Made by a program: the position numbers and the translations under genes
Notes under the pieces: generated by a model
What the model was told of the DNA's origin: nothing
What the model saw: only the letters and a program-made list of their open reading frames with translations
Database searches by the model: none
DNA from: Blastomyces gilchristii SLH14081
Lineage: Eukaryota; Ascomycota; Eurotiomycetes; Onygenales; Ajellomycetaceae
Length of the DNA: 64,000 nt
Assembly: GCF_000003855.2 (NCBI RefSeq)
Contig: NW_003101672.1
Coordinates: 1,940,134-2,004,133, forward strand
Direction of reading: 5' to 3'
In this document: positions 11,200 through 23,638 of the stretch, in pieces
Position numbering within the stretch: position 1 is the first letter of the stretch
Layout: each line of letters begins with the position of its first letter

Positions 11200-12396
11200 C
11201 TACGCCTGCACAAACATCTTCTCCTTCATAAGACTAGCTTCGCCAGCAATGACGATAGCGCAGGCAACCGTGACTGGGACCATCATGGCGAAGGTTTTCA
11301 CTAGAACCTTGAGGAGACGGACACGCGATGGCCAGGTGAAGGTCTTCCAGGCATCCAACAGGCCAATCTTGCCGCTACCTCCCAAGATAGCCGGCTGAAC
11401 CTTTCCACCAAAAGTGCGATCGAAGGGCACAATGGTCTCCTCTTGATCAGGGAGAATAGATGCCGCGACTCGGATCATGGTCACGGTGGCTGGAAGCTCA
11501 ATAAGGAGTGTCAGACATATGGCGAGGAGAAAAGAGCCGATGGCTATAGCAACCTCGGCGCGGAGGTCGAATTCTGGGTCTGAGAGTGGATTGCCCTCGT
11601 TCACACTCCATACTCGGCTTCTCATCGCTAGATGGGCAGGTAAGATAAAGGTGAGTTGCGAAGCCACCGACTGAAGGGCAACAGCGGGAGCAATCTTCAC
11701 CCAGCTGCTATATCCAGGGATGCGTCTCCAAAAGCGTTTGGCAGAGGGCTCTGAAATTACAATGTGGACCCAGGCAAGCGCCAGAGGGGCGGAAACCACT
11801 TCGGCGGCAATACGCCGAAGGAATGTAGGGGATGGCTTAGGTCGTTACCACGGCCAAAGGTAAAGAATTGGGAAAGGATCGAACGGCTAATCACCAAGCA
11901 CATGTAGATTCCCAACCCTCGGAAGCGGGACCAGGGACCGGCACGGGCACGAAGATGGAGGATGGCGGAGCGCAGGGTGCTGGTGACAGGGAACAGGCGT
12001 TCAAGAGCGACATCGGGACCAGGGCGAACTGCGTTTGTTGTTTTACTGGAGTCATCGGGACTGTCCCTGATGCGCTCATAAATATCCGGATGGGGATCTT
12101 CCACCACAGCCAATGTTGCAACGACCGTGCCATAGGTATATTGAATCTAGAATTGCAGCCAACGAATACTGTGTTAGCGGGGCATGGGATCAAGAGGGGT
12201 ATGCTATCACCATCCATGGGGAAACACATACGGCGAAAGAAATAAGGCCGAACACTATAGCAGTCACAGAGAACACCAGTATGGCCCAGACTGATAGTTT
12301 GCGTCGCTCTTCATTGTCGTCGTTTGAAGTTGGTGATAGGTAGCCGGACGTGGCGTCCATCCCTCGACGGACCAGGTGATGGGCAACAGCAGACAT
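11200..12396 (-). CDS. multi-pass membrane protein, fungal, function unknown; frame break inside
   Basis: The start at 12396 (MSAVAHHLVRRG) gives exon 1 at 12396-12232. After a GTATGT..TAG intron, exon 2 starts at 12146 and the coding sequence ends MKEKMFVQA at 11200. Exon 1 has one hydrophobic helix. The rest has about four more, with HIVISEPSAKRFWRRIPGYSSW as the most conserved-looking part, followed by helices at 11470-11660 and 11230-11300. The family is a widespread ascomycete membrane protein I cannot name. The reading frame changes near 11840-11850, between a segment ending FTFGRGNDLS and one beginning PSPTFLRRIAAEV. Either one base is missing there, or a 59-nt intron with a weak GTGATT donor and AAG acceptor is removed (either restores frame; the rest of exon 2 is 947 nt). 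The missing-base explanation keeps a membrane helix and seems more natural. Confidence 0.65.
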
Positions 12397-13729
12397 GTCA
12401 GCCACCGAAAGGAACGACGAGATATATAAAAATGAAACCACAGTAAGGAGAGACACAAGAAAGACACAGAACGTGTTTATTGAGATAAAAGACCACAAAA
12501 AGAAAGGCAGCTGAGAGGAAGACTAAAAGATGGAGGAAGTTGATCAAACCTTGCGGGAGGTGAGCCTCATTCACCCCCTTGTTAGCATTATTTAGTAAGC
12601 CGGCCGCTGTAACATAACTAAGTTAACTAACTAATAAATAGTTATAAATTTAGGCAACAACTCAAAACCATCATGATCACGACATTGAGCGATGACGGGA
12701 TTCTTATTTCTGTGAACTAGGATTCCAAGAGCTGACGTGATTAGAGTTGATTGACGATGCAAGGACATAACGATGCACATTCGTATGTGCTATACAAACA
12801 CATGTATAGGTTTCATATCCAGATCTCAATCAACCCAGGTAGTTATCATTCTCAAGCCCGCCTACGATGGTAGGTGACCACCAAGATGATAGACGACGCC
12901 AGGAGGGCTGAGATATCTCACCTGTTGATATTATTTCCACAACCCTCAAGCAATCTAAGGCCCATCTGCCCGGTGGTTCATCTGCAGATGTTCTCTCCGG
13001 GCGTGTCTTCCCGTTTATTAGCCCTATATGTAGCAGATGACCATGACAGACACCTTCGTGATTCTGCCACTGATATCTGAACAGCGTGGATAATGAGGGA
13101 TCGCCAGTTATTCCATCCAGCTATCCCCATCTTCATGCAAAACCCCCACTCGGACAACTGTTGTTCGTTGCGAGGGCTTGCCTCCCTTCGCCCGGAGCTG
13201 CAGGGGTCTCGAAGATACTGCTGCTTCGTATATGAATGGAGTCAGTCCCCAATTTGAGAAGACAACGGGATTTTGATCGTTATTGCCTCCATCCTCCTTT
13301 TCTCCATGCTCTCTCACTCCCTCTCTTCTCCCCTCCTCTCCTCTCCATCTCTCCCTGTGCTGATAGATCCATGGTATATCTATTTTTCCATCCTCCGAGC
13401 CGAGGTCCGCCTTTGTCGCCTTACATAATCTCCCCCCGCCGCCCCGTGTTTGCTTCGAGCCGGAAGCCGCACCCGCATCACAGGCAAATCTTGCATTTCT
13501 CCAGATTCTCCCGCTGGGCTTTTTTCCCAATTTTTTCCAATTTTTTTTTCCTCTTTCGTTTTCTACGTCGTCGTTGTACTTAGCAGGTGTTTCCTTTCAG
13601 TCCATACACTCTCTTCTTCGGATTGTGCCCGAGTGCTCTTTGCGCTGGCTTGGTAGCCTCTCCTATCTCGGATTCCCCTCCCCCCCAAATCCCTCATCAG
13701 CCTACATTCCTCACGCCTCTATATCCACA
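12397..13729. other. divergent intergenic region, promoter of the carnitine carrier
   Basis: 1.3 kb between two divergent genes. The last ~450 bases before 13730 are strongly pyrimidine-rich (CT tracts at about 13280-13360 and 13500-13560), as is common in front of highly expressed fungal genes. No further gene was seen. Confidence 0.55.
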
Positions 13730-15016
13730 ATGCCGTCCTCCACGACTGTTGTCTCCCCTCCAGCACCCATGGAAGCAGAGCCCAAGAAACAATCTCCGGC
13801 TGCTGCAACTGCTACCATCTCCCAGATCAAATCGTTTGTTGCCGGTGGTGCGGGCGGAATCTGCGCTGTCGTTGTTGGGCACCCCTTCGACTTGGTCAAA
13901 GTCCGCCTGCAAACTGCTGAGAAAGGAGTTTACTCCGGTGCCATCGATGTCGTGAAAAGAACTATTGCCCGCGAAGGCCTTACAAGGGTATGTCCATGGA
14001 CGGGCTAACCTCTCTCAAGCTACTATCCCGCGAATTTCCATAAATCCGTAATCTAATAGCACCAATAGGGCCTATACGCTGGCGTTTCAGCTCCATTGGT
14101 CGGAGTAACTCCTATGTGTATGTTTTCCTTTTCCTATTCCTTTGACTGGTGAAGATTATTGTTCAACTGGCTAACTGTTTCCAATTTTCAGTCGCCGTCA
14201 GCTTCTGGGTACGTTCGCATCGGTCAACCGTAATTTTTTGCCCGCACCCCCTCTAATCACTCCTCGTATCTATGCAGGGTTATGATCTTGGGAAAACACT
14301 CGTTCGCAACTTCTCCACTGTTCCGGTACATAATGGAACTCCCCAGTACTCAATCGGCCAAATATCTGCTGCCGGTTTCTTCTCCGCGATCCCCATGACC
14401 CTGATCACCGCTCCTTTCGAACGTGTCAAGGTTCTCCTTCAGATTCAAGGCCAGAATCCCCCTCCTCCCGGCCAAAAACCCAAATATTCCGGTGGTGTAG
14501 ACGTTGTCCGCCAGCTCTATAAAGAGGGCGGTATCCGTAGCGTATTCCGCGGAAGTGCCATGACCTTGGCCCGTGACGGCCCTGGCTCTGCGGCATATTT
14601 CGCCGCCTATGAATATATCAAGCGCAGCCTCACGCCAAAGGATGTCGACGGAAATGTCACCGGCGAACTGTCCTTACCCGCCGTGGTTGCTGCAGGCGGC
14701 GCAGCTGGAATTGCTATGTGGATCCCCGTCTTCCCTATCGATACCATCAAGTCCCGGCTCCAGAGCGCGGAGGGACGACCCACCATCGGAGGCACCATCC
14801 GCGGCGTATATGCTAGCGGGGGATTCAAAGCATTCTTTCCCGGATTCGCCCCTGCTTTGGCAAGAGCGGTGCCGGCAAATGCTGCTACTTTGTAAGTTCC
14901 TTGGTTCCACGAGGTGTACATAATTCAACATCCATGTTTCCAATAGCTGACAATTCGCTCACCCAAACAGCCTCGGAGTCGAACTGGCTCACAAAGCCAT
15001 GAACAAGTTTTTCTAG
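13730..15016 (+). CDS. mitochondrial carnitine/acylcarnitine carrier
   Basis: Five exons (13730-13987, 14069-14117, 14192-14208, 14278-14891, 14971-15016) join to give 327 residues. Three mitochondrial-carrier repeats are present, with the signatures PFDLVKVRLQ (about 55), PFERVKVLLQ (about 160) and PIDTIKSRLQ (about 260), and six membrane helices. Closest by recall to AcuH/Crc1-type carriers, which exchange acylcarnitine for carnitine across the inner mitochondrial membrane. They are needed for growth on acetate and fatty acids. The N-terminal ~35 residues are a Ser/Pro/Ala-rich extension. Exon 3 is only 17 nt long, coding FAVSFW with its flanks, yet is required to keep the frame. In Aspergillus such genes respond to acetate/fatty-acid regulators; I did not find a specific operator here. 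Confidence 0.93.
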
Positions 15017-15663
15017 TCACTGAGATATACGGATGAAATAAATTCTCCTTTTCTTTGTCATATCAGCACATAGAAATTTACCTTCCCCCTGTGCTCCACA
15101 ATGAAGAGGTGGAGCTATGATACCCACGCATATTAAGCTGCGAACATATATCTATCACACATCAAATCCTGAGCACCATTTCTCTGGTAAATATGTCTTC
15201 CTGCCTTCCTCGTTTCCATGATGCGGGGTTGAGAGAACTCAGCCCCCTGAAAGCGGAGTTTGTTGTAGACATTCCTTGCTCTTTTTTGTATTTACATTTT
15301 ATCCTTTTCCTCTCCTAAACCTTGTACATGTACAGATTCCACGACTTTTGTTCTGTTTCCTTACTGTTTATCGTTCCTCGTCCGGTGTTTTCAAATTACT
15401 GTTACCTTCTGCCATAGAGCACATATATAGATCATGCCGTATTGGGTTGGTTCATTGGTTAAACATTCGTGCATGGGATTTTTTGTTTTTTTGTTGCATG
15501 CCAGTGTGTAGGGCGGTTTTAACAACAGGCACATGGTAAACGTTGGCACAGCGCAAGTAAAATTTACCAAAATTACTATTAGTGCAGCGATACCACTATC
15601 TCTCACACACCCTCTCAGTCGCGTTTCCTTCTCCTATTTTATGTCCCAGTCTACCACTCTAAC
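15017..15663. other. convergent 3' intergenic
   Basis: This lies between the 3' ends of the carrier gene (+) and the TFIIIC subunit gene (-). It is AT/pyrimidine-rich, presumably the two 3' UTRs. No gene recognised. Confidence 0.55.
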
Positions 15664-18342
15664 TTACTCCCTAAACTTCCCACCACAGTATATGCATGTG
15701 TCGAAAGTCTCACAGAGTATATCTAGCAACCGCCGCTCTTGGCACTGAGCCTGAGACTCACCCGCCGTCTCCATCTCTGGCTCAATCACACTAGGGACTT
15801 CGGCAAGCTCCGCATCCAAGACTTCGCCACCACACACTGAACAACGCTTGGAAATCGACGGGTCCTGGATGGAGAGAAACGTCAATCCGCATCGGGCTAG
15901 ATTTCCCAATACGACACTCATTAGTGGTTGTGGGATTGGAATTACAGGAAAAGTTTAGGGGCTGCAAAAAAGGGAGACGAACCGAACATATGCCCCTCCG
16001 TGCACTGGGACTCTTCAGCAGAGTACCAGTCAATACCGCTCCCGCATATATTGCAGAATTCAAATACATCATGACCAGCCTCCGCTTGGGCTTCGCGGGG
16101 TTTACCGGGTATCTGTTTGCTCGTTTCCGGACCAGTTGAGGGCTCTGAGGGATGTTGGATTTGCGGCTGGAGCTTTTCGTCTATAAGGGATAACTCCAGC
16201 GATAAGTCGAGGTTTAATGTATCAGATAGCCACTGCGCCGCTGATTTGGCAGCTTCCAGCACAGGAGGGTCATCCGCGGGGTATTGATCTGTAGCGAGGC
16301 AGCAGATAGCAGCGTATTTGAGCTTTCTTTCCCAGGGGTCATTCGGTATATCTCTATGGTTCCCATGTAGGGTGAACGATAGGACCCTTGCGCGGGCAGC
16401 TCTCGTGTGCTTAGGTGTTAATTGTGGAGGAATATCCCAAGGCAACGTTGCTGAGACAGCCTCGCGGGGCTCCCCGCTCCCACCCTCCGCGGGTTGTGGG
16501 TGCGCAAAGACTATCCTCGAGCGTTCACGCGCCGTGGTGATATATTCAACCATGTCGCTGGGATGGACTGTGAAGCACGCTGCAACCCAGCCTCGATGGC
16601 TAGTCATGCCCCATATCCTGGCGACGGACATTCCACCCAGGTCGTGGTCAAGGTCGAATCGGCTGCGGAAGCCTTCGATCTGGCTGTGAAGATCGGCACT
16701 CTGCGGGTTGCCCGAATGGCCATCATTGCTCATAGTAACGTCTTGAGTTTGGGTCGCTGGCAGTGGTAAAGAGCGGAGGGATGATGAATAATGGGCGACG
16801 TGTAGGACAGGGGTATGCGATTGGGTGTCCGTTGTGGAAGTTATGGCTATCGCGCGGAATCTTCAGCAAGTACGCATCTAAAAGGGCTTTTGTGTGACAG
16901 GATGCTCACCAGTAATGGGCTCCCATTCTAGTAAGCTGTTATCTTCTGCTATGTCTGCACGTAGTGCGTGGTGGAATGATATCGTCGGCGTGCACTGCTG
17001 TCTCCCAATTGACTCTGAGACGAACAGGTCGTCAAGTGTAATCACAACATATCCCCCAAGATATCCAACAGCCAAGCATAATGATGGTGAATTTTCAAGG
17101 TCCTTGAACGGTTAGTAAGAACACTATCTAGGTATAAAAGGGAAAGGATGTCTTATTTACCGCAAAGTCGACCCAACGTAGAGGGCCATGGAAGCTCATA
17201 CGCTGAAACTGATCTTCTTGAGAGATAGGGATAGCTTCACTCAACAGTAAATCCAGTCTGGCATCCGTATTATTTCCTTCTTCCTCTCCTCCCAGTTCTT
17301 CAAACTTTGCATGTAACAGAAAAACCTTAACCTCAGTAGCTTGTATAATTGCAATTGGAGAAGTATGTCTAGGCTTCCCCTGATCGTCCAAACTCTGTCG
17401 CGGGGAGCCCCACGCAATGTGAGATATGATGTGTACTGATCTCATCGGTTGACTCAGAAGGGAACCAGGTTGTACACGAGGATATGCCGCAGTCGGCGGG
17501 GATACCTCATTATGGGAAATAATCTCAACCCATAACTTTCGTCGGGTCTTCGCGTCTAATCCCCGGCGGTCATTTCTAACTCTAATCAAAGTTATGTCGT
17601 TCATATCATTCGCCACAACGAGTAGAGACATATTTCGATAGGCAGGATGCCCGTGTGGAGCATCCTTGTCATGACGATCATCATCGCATTTAGGACCCCA
17701 ACAGAAGGACCTGACATGCTGTTTACGCTGTAAAATTGAACTCTGTCCTTGTAACAATGGACCAAATGCATCTTTTAACGCACTATTGACAACTACACTC
17801 CGCACCCACTTGGACTGTCCGTCCGCCAGCTCCCAGAGCGACAGGACCAAATTGCTTGTCAATACCGCGAGGACGTGTCGACTGTACTTGGCCAGGCAAT
17901 GCGGCGACCAAGCCAATGCCACAACATGGCTGACAGACTGCTCTTCACCGAGAGAGAAAAAACCATCGCCCCGCTGGGGAAATATCATGGGCCATTCCTT
18001 ATTAGTGAAGACATTTACGCGGAATTTGGTGGTTGTCCACTGGGTGTTTGATGTGGATGGTGTTTCCGCCGCACCAGCTGATGTTGGTAATTTTATCCGC
18101 GGAGTCTAGATATTGGGTGATCAGTATTATGATACTTTTGCTATAGATCATAACCGGTATTCGAAGCTCAATAATGATACATGGAAGAAGCTGATTTTCG
18201 TGGCGGATAAAGGGGTGTGTGATTTACTAACTAGAACATGGACATATTCCCCCAGTGCAACAGCGAGCTCACCATCCGGGGACCAGGAAATACAATCGAA
18301 ACAGGATGGGAAAAGCTTTAGTTCGACAGGATCGAGCGTCAT
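15664..18342 (-). CDS. RNA polymerase III factor TFIIIC subunit (delta-type WD40 N-terminus plus TFIIIC zinc finger)
   Basis: Exons 18342-18232, 18105-17161, 17102-16910, 16756-15983 and 15896-15664 join in frame to give 751 residues. The N-terminus (ELKLFPSCFDCISWSPDGELAV) and the following beta-rich region with ALAWSPHCLA and repeated blade-like segments match the WD40-type N-terminal domain of the TFIIIC delta subunit. The C-terminus holds paired cysteine motifs CNICGSG, CSVCGGE and CIYCGGK around RCGLTFLSI, matching the TFIIIC zinc-finger domain. This is the architecture of human GTF3C4 and fission yeast Sfc9. The expected role is in the TFIIIC complex that binds A/B boxes at tRNA genes and recruits TFIIIB. 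The zinc-finger exons would be missed without the GTTCGT..TAG intron that fuses GHMF to ARCGL. Nuclear; no unusual features in codon use. Confidence 0.88.
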
Positions 18343-19220
18343 GGCTTGATGGGGAATGTCAGGTAGCTACCGTAGCATTTTAGAGGCTGCTGCTCCCATG
18401 GCTTAAGTCGAGGTTTTTGGTGTTCAAAGCACCATACCATACCATAGTAGTAACTAGTGGTTATGCGAGAATATTTTACACCAAAAAAGCTCACTTTCCC
18501 TTCAAAATGACTAATGTTCCTGCCTATAAACTCGCAGATAAAATTTTGCGAAGAGCTCTCAAGTTTTTACGTGTTCTCCAAAATATTATCTCTGTTTCAT
18601 TTAATGTAACTATCCGCTTCTGATACATATTTCCATGATATGAGATCCATGCACGAAGTATGTGATTGGCTATCTGCATGGTCAAGAAATAATTGCCTTT
18701 TTCGTACTCTGTACAGATATAAATAGTAAATAAATAAAGCCCATATATATTATGCATTAATGATTGTTCATTCCTCTAGAGCTCTGTTTATAAAATATAG
18801 ATGTTATACAGTTACGCAGAACGAAAACCATAGGTTTTAACAATACACAAAAAGGATCAATCTTTCAGCAGGGTCAGCATCTTAAGATATAATAATATTT
18901 CTACAGTATGTTTTTTCGTCTGGCAAGTTGGTAGCTGCCCTGGAGCCGTTCTCAGACAACCCTTAGAACCCTCGTTCCGAGTCTCAGCCAACATCCTCTT
19001 TCCGACAATATAGTTTTTCTTTTACTCGAGCCTACAGATGTGAAAGGGAGACATTAACTTTTCTGTCTGGAGTAATAATGTAATTCTTGGGAAACATCTA
19101 TCCTTCTGACATCTCTCCTGGCCTTGGTACAACGGTATAGGCGTCGCGGTTTGCAGCAATACGGCCAAAACTGGCCAGTTCGAAGTCGCTGTCACAGAAC
19201 AATATCGTTGTCTCGACGGA
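18343..19220. other. gene-free stretch
   Basis: Upstream of the TFIIIC subunit start, AT-rich, with no supportable gene. It includes a GTACTCTGTACAG palindrome-like motif near 18706-18718. Confidence 0.5.
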
Positions 19221-20500
19221 TCAGTGACCGCTCATCCCCGGATTCGGACGGCATGCGTCTTCGTCCGAGGCATTCTTTAGATTGATATTAGAGCGGTTCA
19301 GTTGTTTCAAATTGGTGGCTTCCCACTGAGAAACTACTCTGATGGCTTCGGCGACCGGGCGGAAAAGGGTCGAAGAAGTAACTCGCAGATTCTCTGGGGT
19401 CGTTTTCCTTTTTTGAAATAAATGGCAAAGGGGCTTCAGCGTGGGAATGCAGGAGGTCATAATAACAGTATCTGCTTCCAGTCTAGGATCGTCCCTCATT
19501 GTTAGTCTCGCATATGACTTCGAATAGAAGGAAAAGGGACAGAAGTGAGATATTTTACTTCGCCCATATTATCCACTCGCCGCTTCTGTCTGGAAGGAAT
19601 CTGATGTTAGGCCTTCATGTAAATTCGGGGACATACGGTAGGGTAACAAACTCTCAAGTAGTATCGACTCTCTGTTTCAAGATTGGTAGCTGAACGCATT
19701 TGACAATCGCAATGGCGCAAGCTCTATAAAGGACAATGTGTGGTGAGAGAAGTAGACTTGGACTAAACAAAGGGGCATAGGCAAAACACACACTGAACCG
19801 AGTCCCAGTGCAGCGCAGACAGCAATTTTCTTCAAAATTAAAACTTAAGCCTCCAACGCACAACAACTGCGTACACTGAGAAGTAAAAATCCACGAACAC
19901 AGACACTGCTATGCATATGGAGGCGTATCAGTAAATCTGTGACATCTTCATGTGGCTGGTTCCTACTTTGTGATGATGGGAAAATATGACACAAACCTCC
20001 ATTGAAGATGAAATAGACCGTAGCGTAGAACACAAGGGGTCTCTGCACTTGGCATTCTTGATAAGCTTGTCCCAGATTGCCTGGTGAGGTTGGCCAATAG
20101 TCATGAGGACGGGGAAGCATATGCAGCCAACCAGTGTGGCAGGTCCGCTCAGGGATCCAGACCATATTACGGTGGAAAGGAGTCGGAACAAGAATCCTGT
20201 TGAGCATCGCGGCTACCACAAGCTTTAGAACTGAGATTGCAGGTATCCCGACGAGTGATCCGATCTGAGCATTGAGCCTTGAGCCGCGGATTTGCTTTGG
20301 CGTTGGTGTGTACTGTTAGTATACTTTCCAAATCCATAACTTATGAGGACGGTAACTAGTATGACATAGACAAATCTCAAGATCTTGACTCGAATGACGG
20401 GTTGGTTAGTGAGCTCATCAGCCAATGAGCGGGAATAAAAATAAAGTGACAATGAAAGTGACAATGAAAGTGACGAGGACAAGGAAAATGAAATAGAATA
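19221..20500 (-). pseudogene. decayed fungal rhodopsin-domain integral membrane protein
   Basis: Fragments on the minus strand read in family order but in different frames. In order: RVKILRFVYVILVTVLISYGFGKYT (20225-20400, early helix); RILVPTPFHRNMVW (near 20165-20210); LVGCICFPVLMTIGQ and AIWDKLIKNAKCRD (20040-20140) in a second frame; LVFYATVYFIFNG (19995-20040) back in the first; IVLYRACAIAIVKCVQLPIL (19690-19740); and finally ADTVIMTSCIPTLKPLCHLF plus a polar tail ending at 19221. The motifs A-[FI]-W-D-x-x-I-x-N-A-K-C and IPTLKPL are typical of the large fungal family of seven-helix rhodopsin-domain membrane proteins of unknown function. Some breaks could be introns, but the double frame switch inside the NAKC..FYAT segment within ~100 bases is better explained by indels. 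Not a functional gene as it stands. Confidence 0.55.
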
Positions 20501-21974
20501 GTAATGTAAAATACTATAAAATTGGGAGTCCCACAGGATGAGTGGGAAATGGTGTGGTCAAGGGCCAAACTAAGGGGTTACGGTCTAGTTCTTTATATAC
20601 CATAAGACAGAGTGGGTGGGCAGGAATACTGATGGGAGTTTATGAACTGGACGTGTCGGCTCGGTTGCTACCTGCCCGTCCGATTTATGCGAGAATGCAT
20701 CTCGGACCCTCTGCTGGCTCATGAGAAAGGATAATATGTGCTGTGTGCTCCGCATAGAGAGACATGGAAAGTTATTTGTGCAGTACAAGGAAGCTATCGA
20801 GCTATGGGGAAGATGAAGTTGTCGCTCTCAAAACTTTGTAATTCACACTAAATCCAATCAAGAATGGCTTTCTAGCTGCGCTCCTCAGCTGCATCGACAT
20901 TGATTTAGAGAACTGGAGGCCTGAGAGCAATATTCTCCTCAAACGGTGAGCCGTCAAGGTTCAACTAACCTTTGACAGAGGTTGAGCATTTGATAAATAA
21001 TTATGGTCTTAGACCATTGCCTTGGGAGCACGAGGGTTTGGCAGACACGATAGGGGATGCCTACATGTCCTGACCTGGCTGGCCATAACTTTTGAGATCG
21101 TCGTTCATATCTTGTGCTGATACGCTACTCAAGTAATCTTGGTGGCTAAGTCCATTGAGACAACGAGGGTTCAATGAGGCGTTCTCGGCGGGTTACGTGG
21201 ATGGGCGAGTTGCCGATTCGCTGACTCGACAATGTGAAGGAGTCTCCCATAAAGATAACAATCCTTGCTTCTCACGCAGTTCGGCCCATAGACTTCAGCC
21301 ACTATTAAGGAGAAAGCGGAATATTGCAACGTTTTATTATGGAGAGCAGTTAAGATGATGAACACAAATAAAATTCTCTGAGCAGTAATCTATACAGTTC
21401 GTTGTGTCCATAGAGTTAGGAGAACCGGCACGCGAGTCGTTTGCCCAGCTTTTGGAGTCTAGTCTGGATCAGGAAGGGAGCTGTCATTAAAACGCATGTG
21501 AGCATCGTCTCCAGCCGATCTGCAGTACTTGGGGCAGATTAGAAAATGAGAGAGATGATACCTGGGGGTAAATGAATGATGGTAGAGACTCCCTATTAAA
21601 TGTCAACACATCTTTTTTACAGAGAATGGAACAATTGAAGTTTTGAGTATGCCATATCGAATTCTCAGCATGGTAGGTATTGTAGACACCCATGGACGAC
21701 CGGCCCGCACCGTACTGGTTTGGGGGCACTCATGGATGATTGTACTTCTAGCTGGCCAATCAGAAAGTAAATATGTGATGGTGTATCGGAGTACTTTGGG
21801 AGGTAGGAATTCCCCCGGCACTGCGTTGACCCTCGGGCCATGGACGAGAAAAGACTGTATTATGTTGTTTCACTCTCCTCGCTCGCTCCGCAAATAGGAG
21901 TCACTCTAGCGATGAAGTACATTATTGAACGTAAGTCGTAGCATCCATTAGCGTGTATCAACCTACTCAGGTAC
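20501..21974. other. gene-free stretch
   Basis: 1.5 kb between the rhodopsin-domain relic and ALG1. Short open frames on both strands show no family signal or coherent splicing. ALG1's 3' UTR presumably covers part of 21700-21974. Confidence 0.5.
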
Positions 21975-23638
21975 CTAGGCACTCTGAGAGCTAATTCCTG
22001 GCTGGAATTTGCAAGGGAGTCCGAATAGGTTTCCAGCGACTGGGTCCCATTCGTCGTCCCATCGCCGTTCACTTTCCCGGCGTGCACCTCGACGAAGAGT
22101 GCAGAGTTTCTCCCCGTTTCCACCAAATAAATCAACGAGGTGAGCAACCAGGTCATCAGTGCTCCCAAACCCAAGGCCGTTGACTCCCTCAGTTACCAGT
22201 TCTGGCCACGCCTCGTATTGGTTCCAGCCAACCACGGGGAGCCCAGCTCCAAACATATCAACAACTTTCATAGGTAAATCAACACCACTGCTGCTGGTAT
22301 GGAGGCATACGCCTAGGGAAGCACTCGCAAGGAGCCGAGCGTAATCTTCTAAACTTAACCATGTCGATTGAATTGTCACTTTTTCAAGCTTTCCTTGGTC
22401 CATTAATTTGGCAATTCGGGAAAGGTACATTTGCTGCTGGGGGCCTTTTCCAGTTATTATGACAGCCAGCCGCGGCAGACAAAGGTTTGTTGTGGAAGCC
22501 ATGGCTGAGTAACGGCATAAGGCGTCGATTAGAATCGAAAAGTCTTCGTCTGGTGTCCAAGAAGTTGAGCTGACAAGAAGGCGGCACCTTCCCGCCTTCA
22601 TATCTGCAACGAATTCAGATGTCTCTGAGAGAGATGATAGGAACTTGTACCTTTTCATGTCGCTTTGAAAAGGCTGGAAAATGGATGGAGGGCGGTCATG
22701 CAAAACGAGAATCGGTGTTTTAATCTTTAAATCATCACGGAGCTGCCGCGCCATGGCATTGCTTACACAAAAATGGGCGGAAGAGAACCGACCAAAGGTG
22801 GCTTCATGGGACTTATTTATCTTGACCATCGGATGACTATCACCCAGTTTCAACGCCAGGATTGAGTACCCAAAGTTATGCCAGTCGATAACAAGCCGGG
22901 TTTTGCGAAGTTTGCAAACAATTTGCGCGATCACCAGAGTTGGAGCAGTGGGTGGGTTCTGAAACGAGCGAAACAAAATCTCAGCGGTTAGATCAGAGAC
23001 GGTTTCATCTAAGAAAAACTGGTGCAAAACACATGGAAGAGGATAAAATGAACAAGGGAAAAGGGAGCGTGTTGATGGCAACTGACCTGGACCAACATCC
23101 ATTGCGCCGGGTTGGAGTGATATGCCAAGGCAAGCCATAAGCACCATGTTTGGTGCAGCAGCTTCAAAGCAGCAAGGAACGGAAACAGATATTTGTTGTG
23201 GGTTTGTAGGAAGCTTGGGGGTGAGGCCAAGGGTATGATGGAAACTCTAGGGTGCTCGGCCAAATCCGGGTGGACATTGGAACCTTTATACTCACAACGC
23301 ACAGTCAATATTTATTATCACAAAGGAGCGTTCATCGCGCTGTTAGTAGAAAAATATAAATAAATAAATAAATAAATACCTGCATATCCGATGACTGATA
23401 CAATCCCGCCATGTTTTGCGAAACTCAATGCATGGTACTGCATCCGTGGGCTGCGACCAATATCTCCAAGCACGACGATCTGAACAGATGGAGGCTCGGG
23501 AATGTGACCTTCTAACTTCGATAAGGAGGGTGGAGACGTAGGCCTTTTTCTCTCATAGCGAGATGGCAAGACAAGTATCAACGCTGGTATAGAAATGGCC
23601 AGGAAGAGCGCTGCTGCCCCCACGATAAGCGTCAACAT
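21975..23638 (-). CDS. ALG1: chitobiosyldiphosphodolichol beta-1,4-mannosyltransferase
   Basis: Exons 23638-23380, 23283-23087 and 22958-21975 join in frame to give 479 residues, normal for Alg1. It adds the first mannose to GlcNAc2-PP-dolichol on the cytosolic face of the ER (N-glycan precursor assembly; GT33). The N-terminal helix ([21 protein letters not shown]) is the membrane anchor, followed by [33 protein letters not shown], a HDRPP segment, [18 protein letters not shown], and [20 protein letters not shown] near the donor site. I placed the start at 23638 because it gives a compact anchor with no in-frame ATG seen upstream nearby. Intron 1 contains an AAAT repeat (23351-23378) and ends in an AAAG acceptor, the only one that keeps [11 protein letters not shown] in frame. 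It shares a divergent promoter with the zinc transporter. Confidence 0.93.
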
